Source of the DNA: Megaustenia siamemsis
Lineage: Eukaryota > Mollusca > Gastropoda > Stylommatophora > Ariophantidae
DNA: 64,000 nucleotides
Direction: 5' to 3'
NCBI GenBank assembly: GCA_032433765.1
Contig: JAVIAB010000049.1
Coordinates: 17,317,296-17,381,295 of the forward strand
Under the pieces are notes generated by a model that was not told the origin of the DNA, made no database searches, and saw only the letters and a program-made list of their open reading frames with translations. Shown here in pieces: positions 1 through 13,369 of the stretch; positions within the stretch are counted from its first letter, which is position 1, and each line of letters opens with the position of its first letter. Made by a program: the position numbers and the translations under genes.

Positions 1-284
1 CACTCACCAATCAACCACAACAACAAACACTCACCAATCAACCACAACAACAAACACTCACCAATCAACCACAACAACAAACACGCACCAATCAACCACA
101 GCAACAAACACGCACCAATCAACCACAGCAACAAACACGCACCAATCAACCACTACAACAAACACGCACCAATCAACCACAGCAACAAACACGCACCAAT
201 CAACCACAACAACAAACACTCACCAATCAACCACAGCAACAAACACGCACCAATCAACCACAATAACAAACACGCACCAATCAA

Positions 285-2913
285 CCACAACACTCACCAA
301 TCAACCACAACAACAAACACTCACCAATCAACCACAACAACCAACACTCACCAATCAACCACAACAACAAACACTCACCAATCAACCACAACAACCAACA
401 CTCACCATTCAACCACAACAACAAACACGCACCAATCAACCACAACAACAAACACGCACCAATCGACCACAACAACACAACACTCACCAATCAACCACAA
501 CAACAAACACACACCAATCAACCACAACAACAAACACTCACCAATCGACCACAACAACAAACACGCACCAATCAACCACAACAACAAACACACACCAATC
601 AACCACAACAACAAACACTCACCAATCAACCACAACAACAAACACGCATCAATCAACCACAACAACAAACACTCACCAATCAACCACAACAACCAACACT
701 CACCAATCAACCACAACAACAAACACGCACCAATCAACCACAGCAACAAACACGCACCAATCAACCACAACAACAAACACGCACCAATCAACCACAACAA
801 ACACGCACCAATCAACCACAACAACAAACACACACCAATTAACCACAACAACAAACACACACCAATCAACCACAACAACAAACACACACCAATCAACCAA
901 AACAACAAACACGCACCAATCAACCACAGCAACAAACACACACCAATCAACCACAGTAACAAACACACACCAATCAACCACAACAACAAACACGCACCAA
1001 TCAACCACAACAACAAACACACACCAATCAACCACAACAACAAACACACACCAATCAACCACAACAACAAACACGCACCAATCAACCACAAAAAACACGC
1101 ACCAATCAACCACAACAACAAACACGCACCAATCAACCACAACAACAAACACGCACCAATCAACCACAACAACAAACACTCACCAATCAACCACAACAAC
1201 CAACACTCACCAATCAACCACAACAACAAACACACACCAATCAACCACAACAACAAACACATACCAATCAACCACAACAACAAACACGCACCAATCAACC
1301 ACAAAAAACACGCACCAATCAACCACAACAACAAACACGCACCAATCAACCACAACAACAAACACGCACCAATCAACCACAACAACAAACACTCACCAAT
1401 CAACCACAACAACCAACACTCACCAATCAACCACAACAACAAACACTCACCAATCAACCACAACAACCAACACTCACCAATCAACCACAACAACAAACAC
1501 GCACCAATCAACCACAAAAAACACGCACCAATCAACCACAAAAAACACGCACCAATCAACCACAACAACAAACACGCACCAATCAACCACAACAACAAAC
1601 ACGCACCAATCAACCACAACAACAAACACGCACCAATCAACCACAACAACAAACACTCACCAATCAACCACAACAACCAACACTCACCAATCAACCACAA
1701 CAACAAACACGCACCACCCAACCACAACAACAAACACGCACCACCCAACCACAACAACAAACACACACTAATCAACCACAACAACAAACACACACCACCC
1801 AACCACAACAACAAACACGCACCACCCAATCAAACAACAAACACACACCAATCAACCACAACAACAAACACACACAACCCAACCACAACAACAAACACGC
1901 ACCACCCAATCAAACAACAAACACTCACCAATCAACCACAACAACAAACACGCACCAATCAACCACAACAACAAACACGCACCATCCAACCACAACAACA
2001 AACACGCACCACCCAACCACAACAACAAACACGCACCACATAACCACAACAACAAACACGCACCACCCAACCAAAACAAAAAAACACGCACCACCCAACC
2101 ACAACAACAAAACACACACCACCCAACCACAACAACAAACACACACTAATCAATCACAACAACAAACACACACCACCCAACCACAACAACAAACACGCAC
2201 CACCCAATCAAACAACAAACACACACCAATCAACCACCACAACAAACACGCACCACCCAACCACAACAACAAACACGCACCAATCAACCACAACAACAAA
2301 CACGCACTACCTAACCACAACAACAAACACGCACCACCCAACCACAACAACAAACACACACCAATCAACCACAACAATAAACACTCACCAATCAACCACA
2401 ACAACAAACACGCATCAATCAACCACAACAACAAACACACACCAATCAACCACAACAACAAACACGCACTACCTAACCACAACAACAAACACGCACCACC
2501 CAACCACAACAAAAAACACACACCAATCAACCACATTAACAAACAAGGCACTACCCAACCACAACAACAAATACTCACCAATCAACCACAACAACAAACA
2601 CGCACCAATCAACCACAGCAACAAACACTCACCAATCAACCACAACAACAAACACTCACCAATCAACCACAACAACAAACACTCACCAATCAACCACAAC
2701 AACAAACACGCACCAATCAACCACAGCAACAAACACGCACCAATCAACCACAGCAACAAACACGCACCAATCAACCACTACAACAAACACGCACCAATCA
2801 ACCACAGCAACAAACACGCACCAATCAACCACAACAACAAACACTCACCAATCAACCACAGCAACAAACACGCACCAATCAACCACAATAACAAACACGC
2901 ACCAATCAACCAC
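285..2913. repeat. Satellite higher-order unit 1 (about 2629 bp)
   Basis: The same ordered series of variant 27-bp monomers recurs along the array. I take the short ACAACACTCACC monomer as the start marker; it occurs near 285, 2914 (as ACAACTCTCACC), 5643 and 8030. Unit 1 carries about 240 extra bases between 1179 and 1829 compared with unit 3. Confidence 0.8.
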
Positions 2914-5642
2914 AACTCTCACCAATCAACCACAACAACAAACACTCACCAATCAACCACAACAACCAACACTCACCAATCAACCACAACAACAAACACT
3001 CACCAATCAACCACAACAACCAACACTCACCATTCAACCACAACAACAAACACGCACCAATCAACCACAACAACAAACACGCACCAATCGACCACAACAA
3101 CAAACACTCACCAATCAACCACAACAACAAACACACACCAATCAACCACAACAACAAACACTCACCAATCGACCACAACAACAAACACGCACCAATCAAC
3201 CACAACAACAAACACACACCAATCAACCACAACAACAAACACTCACCAATCAACCACAACAACAAACACGCATCAATCAACCACAACAACAAACACTCAC
3301 CAATCAACCACAACAACCAACACTCACCAATCAACCACAACAACAAACACGCACCAATCAACCACAGCAACAAACACGCACCAATCAACCACAACAACAA
3401 ACACGCACCAATCAACCACAACAAACACGCACCAATCAACCACAACAACAAACACACACCAATTAACCACAACAACAAACACACACCAATCAACCACAAC
3501 AACAAACACACACCAATCAACCAAAACAACAAACACGCACCAATCAACCACAGCAACAAACACACACCAATCAACCACAGTAACAAACACACACCAATCA
3601 ACCACAACAACAAACACGCACCAATCAACCACAACAACAAACACACACCAATCAACCACAACAACAAACACACACCAATCAACCACAACAACAAACACGC
3701 ACCAATCAACCACAAAAAACACGCACCAATCAACCACAACAACAAACACGCACCAATCAACCACAACAACAAACACGCACCAATCAACCACAACAACAAA
3801 CACTCACCAATCAACCACAACAACCAACACTCACCAATCAACCACAACAACAAACACTCACCAATCAACCACAACAACCAACACTCACCAATCAACCACA
3901 ACAACAAACACGCACCAATCAACCACAAAAAACACGCACCAATCAACCACAACAACAAACACGCACCAATCAACCACAACAACAAACACGCACCAATCAA
4001 CCACAACAACAAACACGCACCAATCAACCACAACAACAAACACTCACCAATCAACCACAACAACCAACACTCACCAATCAACCACAACAACAAACACGCA
4101 CCACCCAACCACAACAACAAACACGCACCACCCAACCACAACAACAAACACACACTAATCAACCACAACAACAAACACACACCACCCAACCACAACAACA
4201 AACACGCACCACCCAATCAAACAACAAACACACACCAATCAACCACAACAACAAACACACACAACCCAACCACAACAACAAACACGCACCACCCAATCAA
4301 ACAACAAACACTCACCAATCAACCACAACAACAAACACGCACCAATCAACCACAACAACAAACACGCACCATCCAACCACAACAACAAACACGCACCACC
4401 CAACCACAACAACAAACACGCACCACCCAACCACAACAACAAACACGCACCACCCAACCAAAACAAAAAACACGCACCACCCAACCACAACAACAAACAC
4501 ACACCACCCAACCACAACAACAAACACACACTAATCAATCACAACAACAAACACACACCACCCAACCACAACAACAAACACGCACCACCCAATCAAACAA
4601 CAAACACACACCAATCAACCACCACAACAAACACGCACCACCCAACCACAACAACAAACACGCACCAATCAACCACAACAACAAACACGCACTACCTAAC
4701 CACAACAACAAACACGCACCACCCAACCACAACAACAAACACACACCAATCAACCACAACAACAAACACTCACCAATCAACCACAACAACAAACACGCAT
4801 CAATCAACCACAACAACAAACACACACCAATCAACCACAACAACAAACACGCACTACCTAACCACAACAACAAACACGCACCACCCAACCACAACAACAA
4901 ACACACACCAATCAACCACATTAACAAACAAGGCACTACCCAACCACAACAACAAATACTCACCAATCAACCACAACAACAAACACGCACCAATCAACCA
5001 CAGCAACAAACACTCACCAATCAACCACAACAACAAACACTCACCAATCAACCACAACAACAAACACTCACCAATCAACCACAACAACAAACATGCACCA
5101 ATCAACCACAGCAACAAACACGCACCAATCAACCACAGCAACAAACACGCACCAATCAACCACTACAACAAACACGCACCAATCAACCACAGCAACAAAC
5201 ACGCACCAATCAACCACAACAACAAACACTCACCAATCAACCACAGCAACAAACACGCACCAATCAACCACAATAACAAACACGCACCAATCAACCACAA
5301 CACTCACCAATCAACCACAACAACAAACACGCACCAATCAACCACAGCAACAAACACTCACCAATCAACCACAACAACAAACACTCACCAATCAACCACA
5401 ACAACAAACACTCACCAATCAACCACAACAACAAACACGCACCAATCAACCACAGCAACAAACACGCACCAATCAACCACAGCAACAAACACGCACCAAT
5501 CAACCACTACAACAAACACGCACCAATCAACCACAGCAACAAACACGCACCAATCAACCACAACAACAAACACTCACCAATCAACCACAGCAACAAACAC
5601 GCACCAATCAACCACAATAACAAACACGCACCAATCAACCAC
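2914..5642. repeat. Satellite higher-order unit 2 (about 2729 bp)
   Basis: This unit shows the same monomer order as units 1 and 3 but carries an internal duplication of about 344 bp. The CAATAAC marker monomer occurs at 5271 and again at 5615. Corresponding positions 2906-5160 and 5635-7888 are offset by 2729 bp. Confidence 0.8.
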
Positions 5643-8029
5643 AACACTCACCAATCAACCACAACAACAAACACTCACCAATCAACCACAACAACCAACA
5701 CTCACCAATCAACCACAACAACAAACACTCACCAATCAACCACAACAACCAACACTCACCATTCAACCACAACAACAAACACGCACCAATCAACCACAAC
5801 AACAAACACGCACCAATCGACCACAACAACAAACACTCACCAATCAACCACAACAACAAACACACACCAATCAACCACAACAACAAACACTCACCAATCG
5901 ACCACAACAACAAACACGCACCAATCAACCACAACAACAAACACACACCAATCAACCACAACAACAAACACTCACCAATCAACCACAACAACAAACACGC
6001 ATCAATCAACCACAACAACAAACACTCACCAATCAACCACAACAACCAACACTCACCAATCAACCACAACAACAAACACGCACCAATCAACCACAGCAAC
6101 AAACACGCACCAATCAACCACAACAACAAACACGCACCAATCAACCACAACAAACACGCACCAATCAACCACAACAACAAACACACACCAATTAACCACA
6201 ACAACAAACACACACCAATCAACCACAACAACAAACACACACCAATCAACCAAAACAACAAACACGCACCAATCAACCACAGCAACAAACACACACCAAT
6301 CAACCACAGTAACAAACACACACCAATCAACCACAACAACAAACACGCACCAATCAACCACAACAACAAACACACACCAATCAACCACAACAACAAACAC
6401 ACACCAATCAACCACAACAACAAACACGCACCAATCAACCACAAAAAACACGCACCAATCAACCACAACAACAAACACGCACCAATCAACCACAACAACA
6501 AACACGCACCAATCAACCACAACAACAAACACTCACCAATCAACCACAACAACCAACACTCACCAATCAACCACAACAACAAACACTCACCAATCAACCA
6601 CAACAACCAACACTCACCAATCAACCACAACAACAAACACGCACCAATCAACCACAAAAAACACGCACCAATCAACCACAACAACAAACACGCACCAATC
6701 AACCACAACAACAAACACGCACCAATCAACCACAACAACAAACACGCACCAATCAACCACAACAACAAACACTCACCAATCAACCACAACAACCAACACT
6801 CACCAATCAACCACAACAACAAACACGCACCACCCAACCACAACAACAAACACGCACCACCCAACCACAACAACAAACACACACTAATCAACCACAACAA
6901 CAAACACACACCACCCAACCACAACAACAAACACGCACCACCCAATCAAACAACAAACACACACCAATCAACCACAACAACAAACACACACAACCCAACC
7001 ACAACAACAAACACGCACCACCCAATCAAACAACAAACACTCACCAATCAACCACAACAACAAACACGCACCAATCAACCACAACAACAAACACGCACCA
7101 TCCAACCACAACAACAAACACGCACCACCCAACCACAACAACAAACACGCACCACCCAACCACAACAACAAACACGCACCACCCAACCAAAACAAAAAAC
7201 ACGCACCACCCAACCACAACAACAAACACACACCACCCAACCACAACAACAAACACACACTAATCAATCACAACAACAAACACACACCACCCAACCACAA
7301 CAACAAACACGCACCACCCAATCAAACAACAAACACACACCAATCAACCACCACAACAAACACGCACCACCCAACCACAACAACAAACACGCACCAATCA
7401 ACCACAACAACAAACACGCACTACCTAACCACAACAACAAACACGCACCACCCAACCACAACAACAAACACACACCAATCAACCACAACAACAAACACTC
7501 ACCAATCAACCACAACAACAAACACGCATCAATCAACCACAACAACAAACACACACCAATCAACCACAACAACAAACACGCACTACCTAACCACAACAAC
7601 AAACACGCACCACCCAACCACAACAACAAACACACACCAATCAACCACATTAACAAACAAGGCACTACCCAACCACAACAACAAATACTCACCAATCAAC
7701 CACAACAACAAACACGCACCAATCAACCACAGCAACAAACACTCACCAATCAACCACAACAACAAACACTCACCAATCAACCACAACAACAAACACTCAC
7801 CAATCAACCACAACAACAAACACGCACCAATCAACCACAGCAACAAACACGCACCAATCAACCACAGCAACAAACACGCACCAATCAACCACTACAACAA
7901 ACACGCACCAATCAACCACAGCAACAAACACGCACCAATCAACCACAACAACAAACACTCACCAATCAACCACAGCAACAAACACGCACCAATCAACCAC
8001 AATAACAAACACGCACCAATCAACCACAA
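5643..8029. repeat. Satellite higher-order unit 3 (about 2387 bp)
   Basis: This is the shortest of the three complete units and is probably closest to the basic higher-order period, since units 1 and 2 are explained by extra blocks of monomers. Confidence 0.78.
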
Positions 8030-8776
8030 CACTCACCAATCAACCACAACAACAAACACTCACCAATCAACTACAACAACCAACACTCACCAATCAACCA
8101 CAACAACAAACACTCACCAATCAACCACAACAACCAACACTCACCATTCAACCACAACAACAAACACGCACCAATCAACCACAACAACAAACACGCACCA
8201 ATCGACCACAACAACAAACACTCACCAATCAACCACAACAACAAACACACACCAATCAACCACAACAACAAACACTCACCAATCGACCACAACAACAAAC
8301 ACGCACCAATCAACCACAACAACAAACACACACCAATCAACCACAACAACAAACACTCACCAATCAACCACAACAACAAACACGCATCAATCAACCACAA
8401 CAACAAACACTCACCAATCAACCACAACAACCAACACTCACCAATCAACCACAACAACAAACACGCACCAATCAACCACAGCAACAAACACGCACCAATC
8501 AACCACAGCAACAAACACGCACCAATCAACCACAACAACAAACACGCACCAATCAACCACAACAACAAACACGCACCAATCAACCACAGCAACAAACACG
8601 CGCCAATCAACCACAGCAACAAACACGCACCAATCAACCACAGCAACAAACACTCACCAATCAACCACAGCAACAAACACGCACCAATCAACCACAACAA
8701 CAAACACGCACCACCCAACCACAACAAACACGCACTACCCAACCACAACAACAAACACACACCAACCACAACTATT
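8030..8776. repeat. Satellite higher-order unit 4, truncated
   Basis: The marker monomer restarts the series at about 8030. The order follows the earlier units to about 8470, then diverges into CAGCAA-rich monomers and stops at unique sequence. This is the array edge, where homogenisation is expected to be weakest. Confidence 0.7.
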
Positions 8777-9055
8777 AATTAAATAAAGGAATTAAAATCG
8801 ATGAGACATTATAAAGCCATTAAAAAACAACATAATTATAACATTTAATCCACTTTCGGGGTCTACCAAGGAGAATAAATGCCGCATGCTCAGTGCTGTC
8901 GACTACAGGTGTTTAGCTAAGACAGTGTACTCCACACCTTCCGATAGAGAAGACTAAAGAAAAAAGACTCAACTGATTTGGCAAAGATCAAATTACATCC
9001 CCCGTTGAGTTTCTTTCTTCATACTTGGAGACAAGATTCTCATTCATCTCATCAA
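8777..9055. other. Unique AT-rich spacer
   Basis: I see no gene, repeat or RNA here. It is the boundary between the satellite and the first LINE remnant. Confidence 0.6.
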
Positions 9056-9310
9056 AATCATCATCATGTGCCATACCGGTTGGCGTAGGCGATCATGTCC
9101 CTCCGCAATCTTCTACCTACAATGCATCGTATCAGTTCTGTTGTTGACTGTTTTCCATGCCATGACACCAAGCTATCCAGTATTTTCTCTCTTTGTCGTC
9201 CGCGATCTCTCTTTCCTTTTATTTTGCCAGTTGTAACCCAGTATTCCAGCTTTCTTCTTCGCATGATGTGCCCGAATAATGTTCATTGTTTCTTTCTGGT
9301 GTTTTTTTTT
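9056..9310 (-). mobile_element. LINE-B 3' end, truncated
   Basis: On the minus strand a 66-codon frame carries the LINE-B C-terminus (GKIKGKRDRGRQREKILDSL, then STTELIRC) and ends in the family's ATG-repeat tail at the low-coordinate side. Only the last part of the reverse-transcriptase ORF is left. The 5' side stops in a poly-T stretch near 9305. Confidence 0.85.
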
Positions 9311-9377
9311 TTTAAAGAGCTCATCAAAATAGATGTTTTTAAAAGTAAAACAGTCTAGGTTCCCTCCCTTGCCCCGC

Positions 9378-9418
9378 TAGTCGTATGGGGAATATTGTGT
9401 TAGTGACCATATGTTTTC
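9378..9418 (-). mobile_element. tRNA-SINE fragment
   Basis: This short stretch is the reverse complement of the SINE 3' part (GGTCACTAACACCATATTCC type). It lies just upstream of a fuller copy on the other strand. Confidence 0.55.
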
Positions 9419-9439
9419 TATCACCGCGGCACATTTTTA

Positions 9440-9686
9440 GGAGCCGCCGGTTAGTGAACTGAGCTACAAAGGACAAGAGGTAGGGTTCGATCCCAACCGA
9501 CGGGATCCGGTTCACCCAGCCTTTAATGGGAACCGGATTTTTTTCTGGGAAAGTAAAGCGGCACGGGCGTAATACCGATCACATTACCCATAAAAATCAT
9601 GTGCCGAGGGTCTGTAAAATGTATGGTCAGTAACACCATATTCCCCTATACGCTACTTGGCGTGACGGGGGTACTTTACTTTTACG
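9440..9686 (+). mobile_element. tRNA-derived SINE, A-box deleted
   Basis: The copy runs from GGAGCCGC to a T-rich end after GGCGTGACGGGGGTAC. The B-box GGTTCGATCCC is intact. About 14 bases covering the A-box (GATAGCTCAGTGG in other copies) are missing, so the internal Pol III promoter is probably dead. Confidence 0.85.
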
Positions 9687-9886
9687 GCACATTTTTGGGT
9701 GATGTGGTCGGTATCACGCCAGGCCGTCATAACTTCCTAGAAAAATTTCTGGTACCCATTTTTAGAGGCTGGGTGAACCCCGGAGCCTTGTCAGTATAAA
9801 AAAAAATCCGCCTTATCTGGGGATCGGACCCGGACCTTTCTGATTAGGAAGCGAGCACACTAACCACTCAGCCACCGAGGCTCCCA
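9687..9886 (-). mobile_element. tRNA-derived SINE, second subfamily
   Basis: On the minus strand it starts with a tRNA-like head (GGGAGCCTCGGTGGCTGAGT, then GTCCGATCCCC). A body follows that clearly shares the GGGTACC...GATACCGACCACATCACCC module with the main SINE. It lies tail-to-tail with the plus-strand copy ending at 9686. Confidence 0.75.
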
Positions 9887-10344
9887 GAATTTTAAAAGTA
9901 CGTGCTTTTTTATTTTTAAATAAAAATTCCACATCCGAAATAATGAAACAATGGCAAGAAAATCAACCTACACAAAATATTCAAATGTTCCACAACAGCT
10001 GCCCACACAAGTGGGTAGACAAGGTACAAATCTTCGCACCAATTTTACGAGCATTCGTCATTTATTGCGCCACTTGATGGTCTCGATTTACAGTCAGACA
10101 CGGGGAGTTATACTTCTGGGAGTTATAAACCAAAAGTAGTCTCGTCGAATGCGATAAATATTCAATAGATTAAAACTTGGTAATCAGGGAAACTCGATGC
10201 AGCCTCGCAAAACAGCCACAGATTATGCTAATGTGTTGTGGTATAAGGGGAGGGAATGCCGTGTTTAGCATACGTTAGTAAACTGGGCCCTAAACAGCAA
10301 GTTCAGCGGACCTTTTTATCACCGGCCCTTGAGTTCGGATAATT
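9887..10344. other. Unique spacer
   Basis: I recognise no gene or repeat. The only frame is a 62-codon one (9951-10139) without recognisable features. Confidence 0.5.
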
Positions 10345-11262
10345 AATAACCACGTTATAGAAGGACATCAATCAGCTTGAGTTCTGTAACAACGTTGATA
10401 AAGAGCCCTACACAGCTAGTTTGATATTTGTACCAACGTTGATAAAGAGTCCTGAATATCTGGTTGGATGTATTAACATCGTTAATAAAGGGCCCTACAC
10501 AGCTAGTACGGAGACTTTAACAACGTTAACAAAGGGCCCTACACAGCTAGTTCGGAGACTTTAACAACGTCGACAAAGGGCCCTACACAGCTAGTTCGGA
10601 GACTTTAACAACGTTAACAAAGGGCCCTACACAGCTAGTTCGGAGACTTTAACAACGTTGACAAAGGGCCCTACACAGCTAGTTCGGAGACTTTAACAAC
10701 GTTAACAAAGGGCCCTACACAGCTAGTTCGGAGACTTTAACAACGTTGACAAAGGGCCCTACACAGCTAGTTCGGAGACTTTAACAACGTTAACAAAGGG
10801 CCCTACACAGCTAGTTCGGAGACTTTAACAACGTCGACAAAGGGCCCTACACAGCTAGTTCGGAGACTTTAACAACGTTAACAAAGGGCCCTACACAGCT
10901 AGTTCGGAGACTTTAACAACGTTAACAAAGGGCCCTACACAGCTAGTTCGGAGACTTTAACAACGTTAACAAAGGGCCCTACACAGCTAGTTCGGAGACT
11001 TTAACAACGTTAACAAAGGGCCCTACACAGCTAGTTCGGAGACTTTAACAACGTTGACAAAGGGCCCTACACAGCTAGTTCGGAGACTTTAACAACGTTA
11101 ACAAAGGGGCCCTATACAGTTAGTTCGGAGACTTTAACAACGTTAACAAAGGGGCCCTATACAGCTAGTTCGGAGACTTTAACAACGTTAACAAAGGGCC
11201 CTACACAGCTAGTTCGGAGACTTTAACAACGTTAACAAAGCGGCCCTGTACAGCTAGTTCAA
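10345..11262. repeat. 44-bp minisatellite
   Basis: About 20 copies of a unit reading GGGCCCTACACAGCTAGTTC then GGAGACTTTAACAACGTTAA plus CAAA. Measured spacing is 44 bp (10495 to 10539). The first three or four copies are diverged and the inner copies nearly identical. Each unit contains the palindromes GGGCCC and, in many copies, GTTAAC. Confidence 0.95.
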
Positions 11263-11284
11263 TATATGACGCAATCCTTAGTAG

Positions 11285-11357
11285 AAGACAGATATGAAGA
11301 TTATGTGGAAGACATGGAATGATCTTAAAAGAATGGCAAGAATCCAGAACGGCTTGG
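11285..11357 (+). mobile_element. LINE-E 3' coding remnant
   Basis: The stretch GACATGGAATGATCTTAAAA followed by GAATGGCAAG is nearly identical to the LINE-E copy at 55230. It encodes the WNDLKRMARNRT..W segment just before the ORF end. It feeds directly, in register, into the 38-bp array. Confidence 0.85.
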
Positions 11358-11935
11358 AAAGTGTTTGTTGAAGACCTATGCTCTACAGGAAGCTGAAAGT
11401 GTTTGTTGAAGACCTATGATCCACGGTGAGCTGAAAGTGTTTGTTGAAGACCTATGCTCCACAGGGAGCTGAAAGTGTTTGTTGAAGACCTATGCTCTAC
11501 AGGAAGCTGAAAGTGTTTGTTGAAGACCTATGATCCACGGTGAGCTGAAAGTGTTTTTGAAGACCTATGCTCCACAGGGAGCTGAAAGTGTTTGTTGAAG
11601 ACCTATGCTCTACATGTAGCTGAAAGTGTTTGTTGAAGACATATGCTCCACAGGAAGCTGAAAGTGTTTGTTGAAGACATATGCTCCGCAGGGAGCTGAA
11701 AGTGTTTGTTGAAGACCTATGCTCCACAGGGAGCTGAAAGTGTTTGTTGAAGACCTATGCTCCACAGGGAGCTGAAAGTGTTTGTTGAAGACCTATGCTC
11801 TACATGTAGCTGAAAGTGTTTGTTGAAGACCTATGCTCCGCAGGGAGCTGAAAGTGTTTGTTGAAGACCTATGCTCTACATGTAGCTGAAAGTGTTTGTT
11901 GAAGACCTATGCTCCACAGGGAGCTGACAGGAAAA
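11358..11935 (+). repeat. 38-bp minisatellite made of the LINE-E ORF end
   Basis: About 15 copies with 38-bp spacing (11399 to 11437). One unit spells KVFVEDLCSTGS-stop, the end of LINE-E as seen once each at 47190-47260 (minus) and 55270-55310 (plus). The final A of the stop codon is reused as the first base of the next unit, giving 38 rather than 39 bp. Units vary as CTCCACAGGG, CTCTACAGGA, CTCTACATGT and ATCCACGGTG. Confidence 0.93.
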
Positions 11936-12189
11936 AGAAGAACACGTGGCGACTCTGCGGTTCAAAATGTCCCCTCGGACAGACACACGTTATTATATAA
12001 TTCCGTAAATATAGAATTAAAGCGCATGGGATGAGATGATGTTGCAAACATCCTGTGTAACGTCTTACTTAGATAAGGAAGCAAAGAAATGTTGTATACA
12101 TTCTGATCAGAAAGTTGTCAATACAAGGATGTGCTTATCGCAGTGTAGGAAAGACCGATGGAAAAGGACGTCACACGTAACAAAGAGAT
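11936..12189. other. Unique spacer after the 38-bp array
   Basis: It starts with a LINE-E-like 3' end (GACAGGAAAAAGAAGAAC) and then shows nothing recognisable. Confidence 0.45.
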
Positions 12190-12560
12190 GTTGAACAATC
12201 TCACGAGAAAGTTGCAGATACAAGGATCTCATTAACGACCTTTGTGACAGTAAGTCAGGTCACAGACTCGTTAGGTCTAGACAAGAAAACATCACAGGAT
12301 CTCATTAACGGAGTGTAGGAACGTCCGATGTGACCAGCACGTCATGTCACAAACTCGTTAGGTCCAGAAAAGAAAACATCACAGGATCTCATTAAGGCAG
12401 AGTAAGAACGACATTTGTGACATCAAGTCACGTCACGTCACAAACTCGTTAGGTCCAGAAAAGAAAACATCACAGGATCTCATTAACGGAGTGTAAGAAC
12501 GACCTTTGTGACATCAAGTCACGTCACAAACTCGTTAGGTCTAGACAAGAAAACGTCACA
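12190..12560. repeat. Degenerate tandem repeat of about 88 bp
   Basis: AGGATCTCATTAA recurs at about 12223, 12296, 12383 and 12473. It is linked to GTCACAAACTCGTTAGGTC and AAGAAAACATCACAGGATCT. Spacing is irregular (73, 87, 91), which indicates an old array. Confidence 0.8.
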
Positions 12561-12737
12561 CAGAAAGGGCACTGTGGGAATGCGGGAAGCAGCAAAAGCA
12601 GACAGAAAGAACGGTGATATCAGAGTTATGGAGGGGATGGGCCTCGACGTCGTCAAATTATAGACAGCATCGAGGGACAAAGAGCACAAGGGAAACAATT
12701 GTGTCTCTTGGTTGTTACCCAACGACTTGTCTAGTCA

Positions 12738-13265
12738 TGAGAAGATGTGAGGTGAGGTGACATGTGAGGTGAGGTGACATGTGAGGTGAGGTGACTTGTG
12801 AGGTGAGGTGAGGTGACATGTGAGGTGAGGTGAACGAGATTGATGATGAGGCAGCAGGTGATGTGGCACGTGAGAGGTAAGGCGGCAGGTAGCACGTAAG
12901 GTGAGGCGACAGGTGACATGTAAGGTGACATATGAGGTGAGACAGAGATCAGGTGACATGTCAGGTGATGTGACATGAGGTGAGATGACATGTCAGGTGA
13001 TTTGACATGAGGTGAGGTGAGATGTGAGGCGAGGTGACATGTGAGGCGAGGTGACATGTGAGGCGAGGTGATGTGTGAGGTGATATGTGAGGTGATATGT
13101 GAGGTGAAGTGACATATAAGGTGAGGTTAGGTGACTTGTGTGAGGTGTAATGAAATGTGAGGTCAGGTGACATGTGAGGTGCCCTAACATGTGAGGTGAG
13201 ATGACATGTGAGGTAAGATTAGAGGTGAGGTGACAAGTGAGATGAGATGACATACCAGGTGAGGT
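12738..13265. repeat. Purine-rich GTGAGGTGAGGTGACAT minisatellite
   Basis: Tandem and interrupted copies of a unit of about 17 bp built from GAGGTGA and GACATGT. It is regular near 12743-12830 and increasingly scrambled later. The ORFs on the minus strand (SPHLTCHLTSHVTSPH type) are repeat shadows. Confidence 0.93.
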
Positions 13266-13369
13266 GAGAGAAGATACCGATACAAACAAGGAAAGAAACA
13301 CACGTTGACTAACGCAGGTGAATTCATTCAATGATTGACGTCTCCATATTCTCTCATAAACAGAACGTG

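Larger units (their letters stand above)
1..8776. repeat. 27-bp satellite array
   Basis: About 325 tandem copies of a 27-bp unit that reads CACCAATCAACCACAACAAC followed by AAACACG or AAACACT. The plus strand is almost only A and C. Common variants are CAACAA/CAGCAA, CAATCA/CACCCA, and GCACC/TCACC/ACACC at the unit junction. The unit is nine codons long, so several frames stay open on both strands. The resulting ORFs of up to 475 codons are simple 9-aa repeats and I do not treat them as genes. The array is cut by the left window edge and ends sharply at about 8776. Confidence 0.97.

Noticed and set aside
402..1829. 475-codon open frame in the satellite, and the 436-codon ones at 2906 and 5635
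   Set aside because: They are a 9-aa repeat (LLLWLIGAC type) that exists only because the satellite unit is 27 bp; the other frames are equally open.
5093..5620. 175-codon Q/T/N-rich plus-strand frame
   Set aside because: Same cause. It begins at a chance ATG (ACATGCACC) in one monomer and is absent from the other higher-order units.
1..8776. Telomeric repeat
   Set aside because: The unit is not TTAGGG-like; there is no 6-bp periodicity.
9599..9799. 66-codon frame MCRGSVKCMVSN
   Set aside because: It runs across the junction of two SINE copies in opposite orientation.
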